64,000 nt of DNA, taken from contig NZ_CP013611.1 in NCBI RefSeq assembly GCF_001482385.1, forward strand, positions 2,790,001 to 2,854,000, in the 5' to 3' direction. Position 1 is the first letter of the stretch. Each line of letters begins with the position of its first letter. The notes beneath the pieces were generated by a model. It saw only the letters and a program-made list of their open reading frames with translations, was not told the DNA's origin and ran no database searches. Shown one piece after another: positions 35,447 through 51,610 of this stretch. This stretch comes from Pseudoalteromonas rubra. GTDB taxonomy: Bacteria; Pseudomonadota; Gammaproteobacteria; Enterobacterales; Alteromonadaceae. Both the position numbers and the translations under genes were made by a program.

Positions 35447-36390
35447 CAGGCACCCACCTGGCTACCGGGGGCGACCCAGTCGCTGCGGCCATTCAGGAAG
35501 TCTTGTGCCGACATGGGTTTTTTACCTTGGGGCTGGAGTTGAGTGATGGTCAGTGCTTGCTCACCACAGGCGATAGTTATCCCGCTCTTGTCGGCGCTGA
35601 GTACTTGTCCGGGTGTGCCTTGCTGAGAGACAACCTTGGCTTGCCAAATTTTAACTGTCTGGCCCTGCATTTGGGTGTAGCATACTGGCCAGGGGTTAAA
35701 GGCGCGAATGTTACGCTCAATTTGCAGTGCGTCTAGTTGCCAGTCAATATTGGCTTCTTCTTTAGAGAGCTTTTTGGCGTAGTTGGCCTGGGCGTCATCC
35801 TGTGGCTCAGCGTTAAGCGTGCCAGCAGCCAGTTTATCCAATGTGGCAACCAGCGCGTCCGGTCCGAGTTCGGCCAGTTTGTTATACAGGCTGGCACTGG
35901 TTTCGTCTTCATCAATCGGGCAGGTAGCAATATGCAGCATGTCGCCGGTATCCAGACCTTCATCCATTTGCATAATGGTCACGCCGGTTTCTTTATCGCC
36001 TGCCCAGATAGCACGTTGGATTGGGGCTGCACCGCGCCAGCGTGGCAGAATTGATCCATGGACATTCAGACAACCCAGTCGGGGTGTGTCCAGAATGGTT
36101 TTAGGTAACAGCAGACCATACGCCACCACGACCATTACGTCGGCATTCAGTGCAGCAAGTTCAGCCTGTGCGTCATCAGATTTGAGTGAGTGGGGTTGGA
36201 AGACAGGCAGACCGTGTTCTAATGCCAGAGTTTTCACTTCGCTGGCTTTGAGTTTTTTACCGCGCCCAGCAGGGCGGTCAGGTTGGCTGTATACAGCGAC
36301 AACGTCATGATGTGATGCGATCAGCGCCGCCAAATGCTTGGCAGCAAAATCCGGGGTGCCCGCAAAGACAATACGCAGAGATTTGCTCAC
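35446..36390 (-). CDS. fmt: Methionyl-tRNA formyltransferase
   Basis: 314 aa (E. coli 315). Formylates initiator Met-tRNA using 10-formyl-THF. Signature [18 protein letters not shown] contains the catalytic His and follows the LNVHG strand; C-terminal OB-like domain recognises the tRNA. It sits 46 bp after def, the partner that later removes the formyl group. Confidence 0.98.
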   Translation of the reverse strand: MSKSLRIVFAGTPDFAAKHLAALIASHHDVVAVYSQPDRPAGRGKKLKASEVKTLALEHGLPVFQPHSLKSDDAQAELAALNADVMVVVAYGLLLPKTILDTPRLGCLNVHGSILPRWRGAAPIQRAIWAGDKETGVTIMQMDEGLDTGDMLHIATCPIDEDETSASLYNKLAELGPDALVATLDKLAAGTLNAEPQDDAQANYAKKLSKEEANIDWQLDALQIERNIRAFNPWPVCYTQMQGQTVKIWQAKVVSQQGTPGQVLSADKSGITIACGEQALTITQLQPQGKKPMSAQDFLNGRSDWVAPGSQVGA

Positions 36391-36436
36391 TTGAGGTTCC
36401 AGTTAGGTAGTATATTGATAGTCGGTAACGACACGC

Positions 36437-36946
36437 TTACGCGCGTGCCGCTAGTTTGGCTTCTTTTTCGATTTTTTTACGGATCCGCTGACGCTTCAAC
36501 GGCGACAAGTAATCGATGAACAACTTGCCCTGCAGGTGGTCTAGTTCGTGTTGCACACACACGGCCAGTAGGCCATCGGCGTCAAACTCATAGCTTTCGC
36601 CATGCTCGTTAAGTGCTTTAACCGTCACTGTTTCTGCGCGATCCACTTTGGCATAGGAGTAAGGCACTGATAAGCAGCCTTCTTCACTGATGGTTGAGCC
36701 ATCTTTTGCGATGATTTCCGGGTTGATCAACACGCGCGGTTCGTCGCGTTCTTCTGAGACATCGATCACCACAATACGCTGGTGAATGTCTACCTGCGTA
36801 GCAGCAAGGCCAATGCCATTTTCTTCATACATAGTTTCCAGCATGTCTGCGACGATCTGACGGATCTCGTCATTGACTTCGGCAACCGGTTTTGCAACCG
36901 TGCGTAAACGTTCATCTGGAAAACTCAGTACTGCTAACTTAGCCAT
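36437..36946 (-). CDS. def: Peptide deformylase
   Basis: 169 aa (E. coli 169). All three PDF motifs present: [22 protein letters not shown] (metal Cys) and [12 protein letters not shown] (HExxH). Fe2+-dependent removal of the N-formyl group from nascent proteins. First gene of the minus-strand operon, diverging from the LysM gene. Confidence 0.98.
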   Translation of the reverse strand: MAKLAVLSFPDERLRTVAKPVAEVNDEIRQIVADMLETMYEENGIGLAATQVDIHQRIVVIDVSEERDEPRVLINPEIIAKDGSTISEEGCLSVPYSYAKVDRAETVTVKALNEHGESYEFDADGLLAVCVQHELDHLQGKLFIDYLSPLKRQRIRKKIEKEAKLAARA

Positions 36947-37062
36947 AGATACCTTTTACACTTGAATTAAATGGGGTAATGTATGCTCTTATTTTAGCCA
37001 TTCACGTTCCCCTTTAACAGGTTTTGGTGGATAATATCGAAAAATAACTCAAGGAAGCCTGC

Positions 37063-38184
37063 ATGAAATCTCATATTGCCGCCCTTTTGCTGGCAACGAG
37101 TGCTGTTTTTCCTGCCCTAGCACAAACGCTGGCGGTAAAAACCAGTGCGCCCGAGCGTTATATTGTTAAGAAAGGGGATACCCTTTGGGATATTTCTAGC
37201 CTGTATCTGAACAGTCCCTGGAAGTGGCCTGCGCTGTGGCAGTGGAATCCACAGGTCAAGAACCCGCATCTGATTTATCCGGGAGACGTGTTATCGCTAC
37301 ATTACGACAGCGAGGGTAACCCACGTCTGAGCCTGGCCAAAGGGGTACGTCGATTATCACCTCAAGTCCGTGTTGTGAGCGATAAAAATCAGGCTATACC
37401 AACCTTGCCATTGGCGGTAATGGAACCGTTTATGCGCTTTGAACAAGCAATGGCTGAGGGCGATTTTGCTCAATTGCCTATGGTGCTGGGCTCAAACTTT
37501 AATTATAAAATGAATATCGAGGGTCACCTTTTGTATGTAAAAGGGGATCTGCCGCGGGGGGGGAACTACGGTATTTATCGCAAAGGAGATGCTTACCGGG
37601 ATCCGGATAACGGCGCGATACTAGCCTATGAATCGGTGCTGGTCGGAACGGGCCGGGTGATAAGGACTGGTAACATTGAGGCAGGTCAGCCAAGCACGGT
37701 AAAAATAGAATCAGTGCGTCGGGAAGTGAAACCCAGTGACGTGTTGATGCCGATCTCCAGCGGGCAAAGTTATTCGGCTAACTTTAAAATGACTCAGCCT
37801 GTTCAGGCCATTTCTGGCAACATCATTGCCAGCAGTAATAAACTGCGAGAGTTCAGCACCATGGCGGTGGTGGTTATCGACTTAGGTCGTAAAGATGACC
37901 TGCAAGAGGGGAATATACTTGCAATTCATCGTCAGTCTCCTACAGTGGTTGAAAGTGAAGCGGGCCCAAGCTATGTCGAGGACGCCAGCAGCCTGGATAA
38001 GGTGATCACCGAAGTCAGCGAATGGTTTGGCGAAGGGAATGACGAAGACAGCGTCGTCTGGCACATGCCAAAGGAAAAGGTGGGTGAACTGATGCTGTTT
38101 AAAGTATATGACAACATTAGTTATGCCATGGTCACTAAGACCCGACAGCCCGTTAGAGTGGGAGACTCCGTTAGCAGTCGTTAA
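37063..38184 (+). CDS. LysM-domain exported protein
   Basis: 373 aa. Signal peptide with cleavage after ALA (residue 20). A LysM domain (residues 33-80, YIVKKGDTLWDISSLYLN then NPHLIYPGDVLSL) should bind peptidoglycan. The remaining 290 residues have no known catalytic motif. An equivalent LysM gene precedes dprA in many Gammaproteobacteria, so this is a conserved neighbour, with a possible role in cell-wall or DNA-uptake-related functions that is inferred only from position. Confidence 0.9.
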   Translation: MKSHIAALLLATSAVFPALAQTLAVKTSAPERYIVKKGDTLWDISSLYLNSPWKWPALWQWNPQVKNPHLIYPGDVLSLHYDSEGNPRLSLAKGVRRLSPQVRVVSDKNQAIPTLPLAVMEPFMRFEQAMAEGDFAQLPMVLGSNFNYKMNIEGHLLYVKGDLPRGGNYGIYRKGDAYRDPDNGAILAYESVLVGTGRVIRTGNIEAGQPSTVKIESVRREVKPSDVLMPISSGQSYSANFKMTQPVQAISGNIIASSNKLREFSTMAVVVIDLGRKDDLQEGNILAIHRQSPTVVESEAGPSYVEDASSLDKVITEVSEWFGEGNDEDSVVWHMPKEKVGELMLFKVYDNISYAMVTKTRQPVRVGDSVSSR

Positions 38185-38249
38185 TCTCCCGCGTCTCAAT
38201 AAAGCTGATTGAATTAAGCACAGTAGCTGGACAGGCTCAGGGAGGGAGC

Positions 38250-39329
38250 ATGACAACACTGGATTTACGGCACAGTTTGGCTCTGACACTATGCCCGGGG
38301 TTGGGGAGTCGCACATTGCAGCGCGCGACCCAACACATCTCACCTGCAGAGCTCTTTACTGCCACCGCCACCACATTGCGCGAGTTTGGATTATCTCAGG
38401 ATGCCATCCATTATCTGCAAGCGCCAGACTGGCATACGGTAGATACTCACATCCAACACTGTATTGCGCAGCATATTCAGCTAGTTGGTTATTTTGATAC
38501 TGCGTATCCTCTGTTATTAAAACAGATCAGTAGTGCCCCTTTGATGCTATTTTGCAAAGGGCGACTGTCTTTGCTGTCTCAACCACAAATTGCCATCGTA
38601 GGCAGTCGTAACGCAACAGCCACCGGATTAGATATTGCCAGGGAGTTTGGTCGCTCGCTCAGTGATGTGGGTATGGCGGTGACCTCTGGCCTGGCAAGAG
38701 GCATAGATGGCGCGGCCCATCAAGGGGCGTTGAGCCAGGGAGGGGCGACTCTGGCTGTACTTGGCACCGGAGTCGATGTGATTTATCCGCGGCGACATCA
38801 CAGCTTATATCAGCAGGTGGCTGAGCAGGGTCTGTTGATCAGCGAGTTTTTGCCTGGTAGTCAGCCCAGAGCCGAGCACTTTCCACGTCGTAATCGCATT
38901 ATTTCCGGACTGTCGTTGGGGGTGCTTGTTGTTGAAGCTGAAATAAAAAGCGGCTCTTTGATCACCGCGCGCTATGCACTGGAGCAGAACAAAGAGGTGT
39001 TTGCTGTGCCCGGGTCGATCAGAAATCCCTTATCTCAGGGGTGCCATTATCTGTTGAAAGAGGGCGCAAAACTCACCGAGCGAGTCGAGGATATTCTCGA
39101 AGAGGTAAGATTTTTCTCCGAAAACGGTCTATATATAGTAGAAAGTGACAAAAAACAGGAGCACTGCCCCGTATTGCAACATCTCGGCTTTGAGGTAACC
39201 AGTGTAGATACCTTATCGCAGAGGACCCAGTGGCCAGTAGAAAGGGTGCTTGCCAGACTGCTGGACCTTGAGCTTGAAGACAAAGTAGAACGCGTACTAG
39301 ACGGCTACATCAAATTAGCGAGGGGTTAA
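38250..39329 (+). CDS. dprA: DNA processing protein DprA (Smf)
   Basis: 359 aa. The Rossmann-like core carries [38 protein letters not shown] and [20 protein letters not shown], all DprA signatures. A C-terminal winged-helix (DML1-like) region follows. Loads RecA on incoming single-stranded DNA during natural transformation. Followed after 2 bp by smg. Confidence 0.97.
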   Translation: MTTLDLRHSLALTLCPGLGSRTLQRATQHISPAELFTATATTLREFGLSQDAIHYLQAPDWHTVDTHIQHCIAQHIQLVGYFDTAYPLLLKQISSAPLMLFCKGRLSLLSQPQIAIVGSRNATATGLDIAREFGRSLSDVGMAVTSGLARGIDGAAHQGALSQGGATLAVLGTGVDVIYPRRHHSLYQQVAEQGLLISEFLPGSQPRAEHFPRRNRIISGLSLGVLVVEAEIKSGSLITARYALEQNKEVFAVPGSIRNPLSQGCHYLLKEGAKLTERVEDILEEVRFFSENGLYIVESDKKQEHCPVLQHLGFEVTSVDTLSQRTQWPVERVLARLLDLELEDKVERVLDGYIKLARG

Positions 39330-39331
39330 TT

Positions 39332-39805
39332 ATGTTTGATATCCTTATGTATTTATTCGAAAACTATATTCACAGCGAAGCGGATATCTTCGTCGAGCAA
39401 AACGAACTCACAGATGAACTGGTCGGGGCCGGTTTTAATCAAGACGAGATTTATAAAGCACTGGACTGGCTTGAACAACTGGCCGATTTACAACAATCTG
39501 ATGAAATTCCCTATTTAAACGCCCGCCCGGATAGCGCGATCCGGATCTACACTGAGCAAGAATGTGCCATGCTGGACATCGAATGTCGGGGCTTTCTGAT
39601 GTTTGTTGAGCAAATCGGGGTGATAGACAGCATCACGCGTGAAATGGTCATTGACCGTTTATGCGCTTTGGATAAGAAGGCCATCTGTCTGGACGATCTG
39701 AAGTGGGTGATCCTGATGGTACTATTTAATGTTCCCGGTAAAGAGCATGCCTATGCACAGATGGAAGATCTGATCTTTGAAGAGCCAACCGGTCCGCTGC
39801 ATTAA
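39332..39805 (+). CDS. smg: Smg family protein (DUF494)
   Basis: 157 aa (E. coli Smg 157), starting [20 protein letters not shown], highly characteristic of the family. Acidic, helical, cytoplasmic. The function is not established; it is almost always next to dprA/smf as here. Confidence 0.96.
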   Translation: MFDILMYLFENYIHSEADIFVEQNELTDELVGAGFNQDEIYKALDWLEQLADLQQSDEIPYLNARPDSAIRIYTEQECAMLDIECRGFLMFVEQIGVIDSITREMVIDRLCALDKKAICLDDLKWVILMVLFNVPGKEHAYAQMEDLIFEEPTGPLH

Positions 39806-39838
39806 GTCCCTCCGATTCTGTCCCGGGACGCGACTTCG

Positions 39839-39870
39839 TTAGGTCAGGCAGATTGCCTGACTGACCTAAC
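39839..39870 (+). terminator. Hairpin after smg
   Basis: GTTAGGTC with AGGCA pairs with TGCCT and GACCTAAC, leaving a small bulge. No T-run follows, so it is a possible terminator or an inter-operon structure before the next gene cluster. Confidence 0.45.
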
Positions 39871-39945
39871 TGTGTTCCTTATATCACGTTCCCTTGATAC
39901 TATTATGGGTGCAAACCATAGGGGTGAAGTGGACGGGGACTTGTT

Positions 39946-40511
39946 ATGAGTAAAATAGATCATTCATTGTTTAATGCAGACCAGCACGCCCTGGAGCGGG
40001 AATATGAAGTGTGTCCTAAATGTGGCTCCGAATTGGTGATCAAACACAGCAAGTCAGGTCCTTTTCTTGGCTGTGCCAGCTATCCCGCGTGCGACTATAT
40101 TCGCGCCATCGCCCATCATGATAATCACGACATTAAGGTGCTCGAAGACAGTGCCTGTCCTTTATGTAGCGAACCCCTAGTGGTGCGCAATGGTCGTTAT
40201 GGGATGTTTATTGGCTGTACCGGCTATCCTCAGTGCCATTATATTGCCCATGATGAAGAGCCGGAAGAAGCACCCGGCCCGTCTTGTCCTAAATGCCATA
40301 AAGGCACATTACACAAACGTAAGAATAAGTACGGCAAGTTTTTCTATGCCTGCGATACCTATCCACAATGCAAGTACAGCGTTAACCACCCACCAATAGC
40401 GCATGCTTGTGAGGCCTGCGGCTGGCCGGTCATGGTGCAAAAACACCGGGGTGGAAAAGCTGTGCTACAATGCCCGCAGAAAGTTTGCCAGCATACAATT
40501 GAGGAGCCTCA

Positions 40512-40515
<4 letters not shown>
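39946..40515 (+). CDS. yrdD: Topoisomerase-type C4 zinc-finger protein YrdD
   Basis: 189 aa with four CxxC...C...C zinc ribbons: CPKCGSELVIKHSKSG, CPLCSEPLVVRNGRYG, CPKCHKGTLHKRKNKYG and CEACGWPVMVQKHRGG. These resemble the C-terminal DNA-binding repeats of topoisomerase I but with no topoisomerase domain. Likely a single-stranded nucleic acid binder; role unknown. Its stop overlaps the tsaC GTG start. Confidence 0.93.
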
Positions 40516-42022
<1,507 letters not shown>

Positions 42023-42037
42023 GCTCAATGATTCAAT

Positions 42038-42064
42038 AAAAAAGGCGCCGATGGCGCCTTTTTT
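42038..42064. terminator. Bidirectional terminator hemF / chemoreceptor
   Basis: AAAAAAGGCGCC / GGCGCCTTTTTT, a near-perfect hairpin with A/T arms on both sides, between converging genes. Confidence 0.93.
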
Positions 42065-42078
42065 ATTTCAGGGCAGGG

Positions 42079-43686
42079 TTATTCAAGACGGAAGCTGCGT
42101 ACTTGCTCATCCAAAGAGCGGGCCAGCTCAAGCAGGTTTTCACTGATCTGCTTGCTACCATGGGCATCAATTAAAGACTGCTCAGCATTGTCTCGGATGG
42201 CCACCACACTTTGATTAATTTCCTCTGCTGCCAGGTTCTGCTGCTCCGTCGCATCGGCAATTTGCACATTCAGTGCGTTAATCTCATGCATCTGATTAGA
42301 TATATCCTTGAGTGCCTGTGCCACCTGTTTCACTTGCATGGCACGGTCATCGGCTTCCTCACAAGACGCGCTCATGGCGCTCACGGTTTGTGCCGCTTCG
42401 TTTTGCAGCTTGTCGATGGTGCGTTTGATTTCGTCCGTTGAATCATGGGTGCGGGTCGCCAGGGTACGGACTTCGTCGGCAACCACGGCAAACCCGCGGC
42501 CTGCTTCTCCGGCACGCGCTGCTTCGATTGCCGCATTCAGTGCCAGCAAGTTAGTTTGTTCGGCAATACTGCTGATCACTTCCAGAACTTTTCCCACCTC
42601 TAAGGTCTGAGTCTGAAGCTGACTGACCTGATCGGCTGCCTGGCGCACATCACGCGCCAGCTGATTGATGCTTTGCTCCGTGTGCTCTGCAACCGCCATG
42701 CTTTGCTCAGCCAGATGATTACTGCTATCGGACTTTTCAGAAGCAAAGTGGGTGGTATTCTTTACTTCGCTGGACGAGCTTTCCAGTTCATTGATAGCGG
42801 CAGCGACTGAGTCCGTGCCCTGTTTCTGTTCCTGAATAGCCTGCTCTGTGGTGTCAGCAGCGTTGTAGATTTGCTCAGCCGATTGGATCAGGACATGGGA
42901 TGAAGCAGATACCTGAGCAATGTTGTCTTTAAATGAGGCCATCATCTTATTAAAGTTAATGGCCAGCCGGCCCAGTTCATCGTCTATGGTATCGTCGATA
43001 CGTAATGACAAGTCCTTATTCTGGGTGGCCAGGCGCATCGTACGACCCAGCGTTTTCAGCCGGACAATAAAGAGCTTGCGGAAGATGATACCCAGAATGA
43101 CAAAGGTGGTGGCAAAGATGCCGGTCAGTAAGCCTGTGCTGATCCAGGTATTATTATGTACGGTATCGTCAATGTCTTCGAGTGAGTAACTAATTCGCAC
43201 CGCACCCAGTACGTCACCTTCTTGTGCCTGATGACACCCTAAGCAGTTAGTCCCTTTATAGTTTTCTCTGGCCACCATAGGCTTAAGGTAGGTCATGATA
43301 CGCTTGCCATCACGCTGTTCAATGACCAGGGTTTCCTCACCTTGTAAAGCCGCCCGTTCCACGTCGCTGGTGGGCTGCTGATTGGGGTTACCCATGCCAT
43401 ATAGCTTGTTGATTTTATCGCCCCGAATGATATGCGCATCTTCAATATTATCGTGGTTGCGCATCTTATCGCTGAGGATCTCTCGGTTTGCCATGGTGCC
43501 CGTGAGCATCATGGTGTTGATAGAATCGAAATAATTGTCTGCCAATAAGCGAATATTGGTTTCGACGGTTTCTTCGGCCAGTTGTTTTTGTTGGCTGGAG
43601 TTACTTAATATACTGGCGATGAGCACCAGCACGCCTGTAATGGCAAGTAACGCATAAATTTTATGTTGAATGGATTTCACACGCAT
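42079..43686 (-). CDS. Methyl-accepting chemotaxis protein with periplasmic haem c motif
   Basis: 535 aa. TM1 at about 11-29, periplasmic domain 30-180, TM2 181-203, then HAMP to about 256. The cytoplasmic signalling coiled coil has the hairpin tip [21 protein letters not shown]. The periplasmic domain contains C148-L-G-C151-H152, a c-type haem attachment motif, just before the second membrane helix. This is the layout of DUF3365/Tll0287-type haem sensors coupled to an MCP output. Plausible signals are redox state, oxygen or NO. A truncated haemoglobin gene lies 103 bp upstream on the same strand. Confidence 0.92.
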   Translation of the reverse strand: MRVKSIQHKIYALLAITGVLVLIASILSNSSQQKQLAEETVETNIRLLADNYFDSINTMMLTGTMANREILSDKMRNHDNIEDAHIIRGDKINKLYGMGNPNQQPTSDVERAALQGEETLVIEQRDGKRIMTYLKPMVARENYKGTNCLGCHQAQEGDVLGAVRISYSLEDIDDTVHNNTWISTGLLTGIFATTFVILGIIFRKLFIVRLKTLGRTMRLATQNKDLSLRIDDTIDDELGRLAINFNKMMASFKDNIAQVSASSHVLIQSAEQIYNAADTTEQAIQEQKQGTDSVAAAINELESSSSEVKNTTHFASEKSDSSNHLAEQSMAVAEHTEQSINQLARDVRQAADQVSQLQTQTLEVGKVLEVISSIAEQTNLLALNAAIEAARAGEAGRGFAVVADEVRTLATRTHDSTDEIKRTIDKLQNEAAQTVSAMSASCEEADDRAMQVKQVAQALKDISNQMHEINALNVQIADATEQQNLAAEEINQSVVAIRDNAEQSLIDAHGSKQISENLLELARSLDEQVRSFRLE

Positions 43687-43789
43687 CGCACCTTAAAAAA
43701 GCTGAGCCGCTATTATGCGTGTTTAATAACCAGACCAGTTTGACTTAGCGCAAAAAATTATTGCGCTAATTCTATATTAAATTAATACT

Positions 43790-44251
43790 TTAGTCGTGAT
43801 TTATCATGTGGGTGGCTAATTGAGCCAGCGATTTTCGCAACCCTTCTCGTAACAAAGGGTTGTCCACTTCCTGATCCAGGGCCTTGTCCATGCAATACAT
43901 CCACTGATCGCGCAGGTCTTTATTTATCGTAAACGGCATATGGCGCATTCTAAGTCTGGGGTGGCCATATTGCTCCGCAAACAAGTCTGGGCCACCCAGC
44001 CAGCCAGATAGGAACTCAAAAAATACCTGACGGATGCGATCCAGTGGCAAAGGATGCATGTCGTATAAAGGTTTTGCGTAAGGGTCACTTTCCATAATGT
44101 CATAGAAACGGTTAGCCAGTGCTCGGGTTCCAGATTCACCACCGATGATCTCGTAAGGCGTTTTCTCGGGCGTTGGCGCCTGGTGTGTTGTCCCTGAGGA
44201 TTGATTGTCACTTGCATCTTGGCTAAAGATGCGTTTAATTAACTGCTTCAT
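43790..44251 (-). CDS. Group 2 truncated haemoglobin
   Basis: 153 aa, with a 30-residue disordered Gln/Thr-rich N-terminal extension, then a 2-over-2 globin. The proximal His is H104 in LRMRHMPF and the group-2 Trp at G8 is W117 in RDQWMYC; FFEFLSGWLGGP is the typical helix E segment. Cytoplasmic O2/NO-binding or detoxifying protein. Diverges from aroE by 29 bp and lies upstream of the haem-motif chemoreceptor on the same strand, so cotranscription is possible. Confidence 0.92.
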   Translation of the reverse strand: MKQLIKRIFSQDASDNQSSGTTHQAPTPEKTPYEIIGGESGTRALANRFYDIMESDPYAKPLYDMHPLPLDRIRQVFFEFLSGWLGGPDLFAEQYGHPRLRMRHMPFTINKDLRDQWMYCMDKALDQEVDNPLLREGLRKSLAQLATHMINHD

Positions 44252-44280
44252 ATAACATCACTATATAGTTAGGCTGTTCA

Positions 44281-45102
44281 ATGGATAAATACGCGGTTTT
44301 TGGAAACCCGATTAAGCATTCTAAATCTCCTGCCATTCATACGCAATTTGCTGGTCAGTTTAATTCAGTCATTGAGTATCGGGCTATACTGGCCGAGCTC
44401 CCTGAGTTTGAAGCGACCGTTACGACTTTTTTTGCCGAAGGTGGTTTGGGTGCTAACGTCACGCTGCCTTTTAAAGAGCGAGCATATCAATTGGCCGGAC
44501 AGTTGACGGAGCGGGCTCGATTAGCGGGGGCGGTCAATACTTTGATGCCGCAACCTGATGGGTCATTACTGGGTGATAATACAGATGGTGCAGGACTCGT
44601 TGCTGACTTATTGCGCCACACAGCGTCCTTATCCGGTACAAGTATTCTGTTGATTGGTGCGGGAGGTGCTGCTCGCGGTTGTGTGTATCCGCTTTTGCAG
44701 GCCGGAGCGGCGAGAGTTGTGATTGCTAATCGCACCGCAGAAAAAGCGCAGCAACTTGCGCAGTTGTTTTCTGACTATGGCAATGTTCAGGGGGGGGCAC
44801 TGAATGAGGTGCCAGTGCAGAGCTATGATCTGGTGATTAATTCGACGTCGTCGAGTGTGACAGGGCTGGTGCCTGATATCGACCCACAGCATGTGAGTAC
44901 CTGTACGCTGGCATACGACATGTTCTACAGCGATCAGCAAACCGCTTTCTTAGCCTGGGTTGCTACTCATAATGCAGCAGCACGGTGTGTAGATGGTATG
45001 GGAATGCTGGTGGGACAGGCGGCCGAAGCGTTTGCCTTGTGGCGAGGGCAAACGCCAGAGGTAGCGCCTGTGCTTAATGCAATGAAAGAGGGTAGCCTGT
45101 GA
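44281..45102 (+). CDS. aroE: Shikimate dehydrogenase (NADP+)
   Basis: 273 aa (E. coli 272). Substrate motifs [13 protein letters not shown] and [13 protein letters not shown] (catalytic Lys), and NADP-binding [16 protein letters not shown]. Reduces 3-dehydroshikimate in the aromatic pathway. Overlaps the DUF1488 gene by 4 bp (GTGA). In E. coli aroE also follows the smf-smg-yrdD-tsaC cluster; here hemF and two haem-related genes intervene. Confidence 0.98.
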   Translation: MDKYAVFGNPIKHSKSPAIHTQFAGQFNSVIEYRAILAELPEFEATVTTFFAEGGLGANVTLPFKERAYQLAGQLTERARLAGAVNTLMPQPDGSLLGDNTDGAGLVADLLRHTASLSGTSILLIGAGGAARGCVYPLLQAGAARVVIANRTAEKAQQLAQLFSDYGNVQGGALNEVPVQSYDLVINSTSSSVTGLVPDIDPQHVSTCTLAYDMFYSDQQTAFLAWVATHNAAARCVDGMGMLVGQAAEAFALWRGQTPEVAPVLNAMKEGSL

Positions 45103-45338
45103 ATCAGCAAATCCTAATCAATGATGATATTCACTACGACGAGACGCGCCAATGTTTGATCTTTACGGCCATGGTATCAGGGATGCTGGTTTCTTGTGTG
45201 ATTGCGACATCCTTAACCAAAGAACAGGCCATCACGCACTTTAAAGCACATCAGTTTGACTATGAAATGCAGGCCGAGCAGCTAATAGAAGAAGAGACTT
45301 ACTCGGCACAAGGAGAAATCGAGTTAGTCCAGCTCTGA
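45099..45338 (+). CDS. DUF1488 family small protein
   Basis: 79 aa, GTG start at 45099 overlapping the aroE stop. Sequence like [20 protein letters not shown] is typical of DUF1488, a family regularly beside aroE (E. coli YrdB). No known function. Its 3' end overlaps the convergent yrdA gene by 15 bp. Confidence 0.88.
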   Translation: MNQQILINDDIHYDETRQCLIFTAMVSGMLVSCVIATSLTKEQAITHFKAHQFDYEMQAEQLIEEETYSAQGEIELVQL

Positions 45339-45872
45339 GAGGTAGTCATCCTTTAACTCGACATAGTTCTGCGCTGATGTCTTTAGAAAGGCAATCTCCT
45401 GCTCGTTGAGTGGACGAGCTTGTTTAACCGGGCTGCCTACATATAGGTAGCCCGACTCAAGACGTTTATTCGGAGGTACCAAAGCGCCGCCACCGATGAT
45501 CACATCGTCCTCTACGACAACATTGTCCATGACTATTGCGCCCATACCGACCAGGATGCGATTACCCAGCTGGCAGCCATGTAACATCACCTTGTGACCA
45601 ACGGTAACATCATCTCCAATGATCAAAGGATAACCATCCGGGTTTCCAGCGCTTGAGCGCGTAAGGTGCAATACACTGCCATCCTGAATATTGGTGCGTT
45701 GACCAATCCTGATATAATTGACATCGCCTCGTGCAGCGACTAAAGGCCAAATACTGCTGTGTTCACCCACTTCGATATCGCCAACCAGAACGGCGCTTTC
45801 ATCCACATACACACCGGTGGCTAGTTTTGGGGTTTTGCCTTTATAATTTCTGCCTTTGTACTTGTTTGTCAT
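45324..45872 (-). CDS. yrdA: Gamma carbonic anhydrase family protein (YrdA-like)
   Basis: 182 aa left-handed beta-helix protein with hexapeptide repeats (for example SSIWPLVAARGDVNYIRIG). The three zinc-ligand-type histidines are His69, His93 and His98 (LHL, GHKVMLHG). The trimeric fold is shared with carbonic anhydrase, but activity of the YrdA branch is uncertain. Next upstream on the plus strand is the rRNA promoter region. Confidence 0.94.
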   Translation of the reverse strand: MTNKYKGRNYKGKTPKLATGVYVDESAVLVGDIEVGEHSSIWPLVAARGDVNYIRIGQRTNIQDGSVLHLTRSSAGNPDGYPLIIGDDVTVGHKVMLHGCQLGNRILVGMGAIVMDNVVVEDDVIIGGGALVPPNKRLESGYLYVGSPVKQARPLNEQEIAFLKTSAQNYVELKDDYLSELD

Positions 45873-46058
45873 TTTAGTATCCCTTTTTTACCTGCTATTA
45901 CCGATAGTCTCAGTGATTAGTTCCAGTGTAGAGCTTTGCATTGTAGAACTCCAGCCTCAAAAAAGTGCAATAATGCATGTTTTACATTCACTTTTACGAG
46001 GTTTGGTGTGATTTTTGTTCGAACGCGCTGTTTTTCTCACTTTTATTAAAAAAAGGGG

Positions 46059-46086
46059 TTGCGCTGGGTTTCGATTTCCCTATAAT
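46059..46086 (+). promoter_or_regulatory. rRNA operon A promoter P1
   Basis: -35 TTGCGC (46059-46064), 16-bp spacer, -10 TATAAT (46081-46086) followed by a GC-rich discriminator GCGC, as in stringently controlled rrn P1 promoters. An A/T-rich tract just upstream could act as UP element. Confidence 0.85.
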
Positions 46087-46182
46087 GCGCATCCACCGAC
46101 ACGGGGCACAACGCTGAAAAGCAACGAGCCAGCGAGTTTGGAGTCAAATAAAACTTGATTCTGAAAATTTCAAAATTAAGTG

Positions 46183-46210
46183 TTGACATAAAATGGGAAG
46201 TGATTAGAAT
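46183..46210 (+). promoter_or_regulatory. rRNA operon A promoter P2
   Basis: Perfect -35 TTGACA (46183-46188), 16-bp spacer, -10 TAGAAT (46205-46210). Tandem downstream promoter, 124 bp after P1. Confidence 0.8.
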
Positions 46211-46254
46211 GCACAACCCTCAGCGCTAACAGCGCAGCGACATTAAGTCGCACC

Positions 46255-46265
46255 GTTCTTTAAAA
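46255..46265 (+). promoter_or_regulatory. boxA antitermination element, operon A leader
   Basis: GTTCTTTAAAA resembles the NusB/NusE-binding boxA (TGCTCTTTAACA) and sits in the rRNA leader, as required for rRNA antitermination. Confidence 0.6.
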
Positions 46266-46434
46266 ATATGAAGCAATCATCTGTGTGGGCACTCGTACAG
46301 ATTGAGTTCTAACAGCGGATTTCAGTTTACTGAATGACGCACAAAAATTTAGAGTCTCAATTCCTTATGAGTGACTAACATAGTCAATTTATACAGAATT
46401 CATTGAGCACGAAACTTCGGTTTCAAAAAACTTT

Positions 46435-47967
<1,533 letters not shown>

Positions 47968-48236
47968 TCGACTTAGAACTAATTTGTTCGAAGTGTCCAC
48001 ACAGATGATTGTTGCTTAGTAAGGTAACTTACTGAGTGATATTGCTCTTTAAAAATTTGGAAAGCTGATATTAAATTCTCGGAATGACAATGAAAATTGT
48101 TGTTCTATAGAGTTTTCGAAAGAAAAATGCCGATAAATTCGAAAGAATTTATTAGCGTCTACTTTAGTATTACTTAACTTCTGGCGAAGTTAAAACTGTC
48201 TTTGACACTACAATTCAAAACTATTTTGGGTTGTAT
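47968..48236 (+). other. 16S-23S spacer, operon A, no tRNA
   Basis: 269 nt. No tRNA cloverleaf or CCA-terminated acceptor stem could be found, unlike most Gammaproteobacterial spacers, which hold tRNA-Ile/Ala or tRNA-Glu. A second boxA-like TGCTCTTTAAAAA lies at 48043-48055. Flanking stretches can pair across the rRNA genes for RNase III processing. Confidence 0.8.
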
Positions 48237-51115
<2,879 letters not shown>

Positions 51116-51203
51116 TACAACGCCAAAGTGGTTTTGTCTGTTAGAAGTTAAGAAATAAAGTAGACGATAAGAATTTAATACGCTTTTCCAGATTTTACAG
51201 AAT

Positions 51204-51322
51204 TTCCTGGTGAACATAGCATTTTGGAACCACCTGACCCCATGCCGAACTCAGTAGTGAAACGAAATAGCGCCGATGATAGTGTGGGGTTTCCCATGTG
51301 AAAGTAGGACATCGCCAGGGCC
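51204..51322 (+). rRNA. rrfA: 5S ribosomal RNA, operon A
   Basis: About 119 nt with the conserved CCATGCCGAACTCAG loop. Helix I pairs CCTGGTGA with TCGCCAGG. That helix differs from the operon B 5S by paired substitutions and one extra base pair there. Confidence 0.97.
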
Positions 51323-51331
51323 TAATAAAAG

Positions 51332-51362
51332 AAACCCGTTGCAGCAATGCAGCGGGTTTTTT
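51332..51362 (+). terminator. rRNA operon A terminator T1
   Basis: AAACCCGTTGCA / TGCAGCGGGTTT hairpin followed by a T-run, 9 nt after 5S. Confidence 0.92.
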
Positions 51363-51404
51363 GCTATGTGCGATTTAAAAAGTTGTAGAAAAAGCGGTGT
51401 TGTT

Positions 51405-51546
51405 TATTCATCCATGAAGTTGGTATCTAGCAACCTTTGGACACACTTCCTTGTGGAGGGCTCCCGGCGCGTAACGCGTGTTATCGGCGTCCATACCTCG
51501 CGTTCATTGCGCTGCGAAGCGGTGCTTCGGTCGCAATTCACCCATG
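51405..51546. repeat. 142-bp conserved block X, copy 1
   Basis: The block running from TATTCATCCATGAAG to AATTCACCCATG is repeated at 58034-58175 with one mismatch noticed (G/A in CGGTCGCAATT). It lies between terminators, so it is downstream of the rRNA transcript. It holds short self-complementary stretches (CGCGTAACGCG; GCGCTGCGAAGCGGTGC). No gene is recognised in it. Confidence 0.9.
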
Positions 51547-51579
51547 AATCTCATCGACATTCGTACTTCCATGTACGTC
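51542..51579. repeat. 38-bp block Y, copy 1
   Basis: CCATGAATCTCATCGACATT then CGTACTTCCATGTACGTC, an imperfect dyad (GTAC around TTCCAT). Other copies are at 51791 and 58228. Each copy directly precedes a terminator hairpin. Confidence 0.85.
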
Positions 51580-51610
51580 AAACCCGTTGCAGCAATGCAG
51601 CGGGTTTTTT
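51580..51610 (+). terminator. Operon A terminator-like copy T2
   Basis: Same hairpin and T-run as T1, including about 20 bp of identical following sequence (GCTATGTGCGATTTAAAA). Confidence 0.85.

Noticed and set aside
47968..48236. tRNA-Ile, tRNA-Ala or tRNA-Glu in the 16S-23S spacer
   Set aside because: No acceptor/TpsiC arm sequence (GTTCGAATC-like with CCA end) could be found in either spacer.
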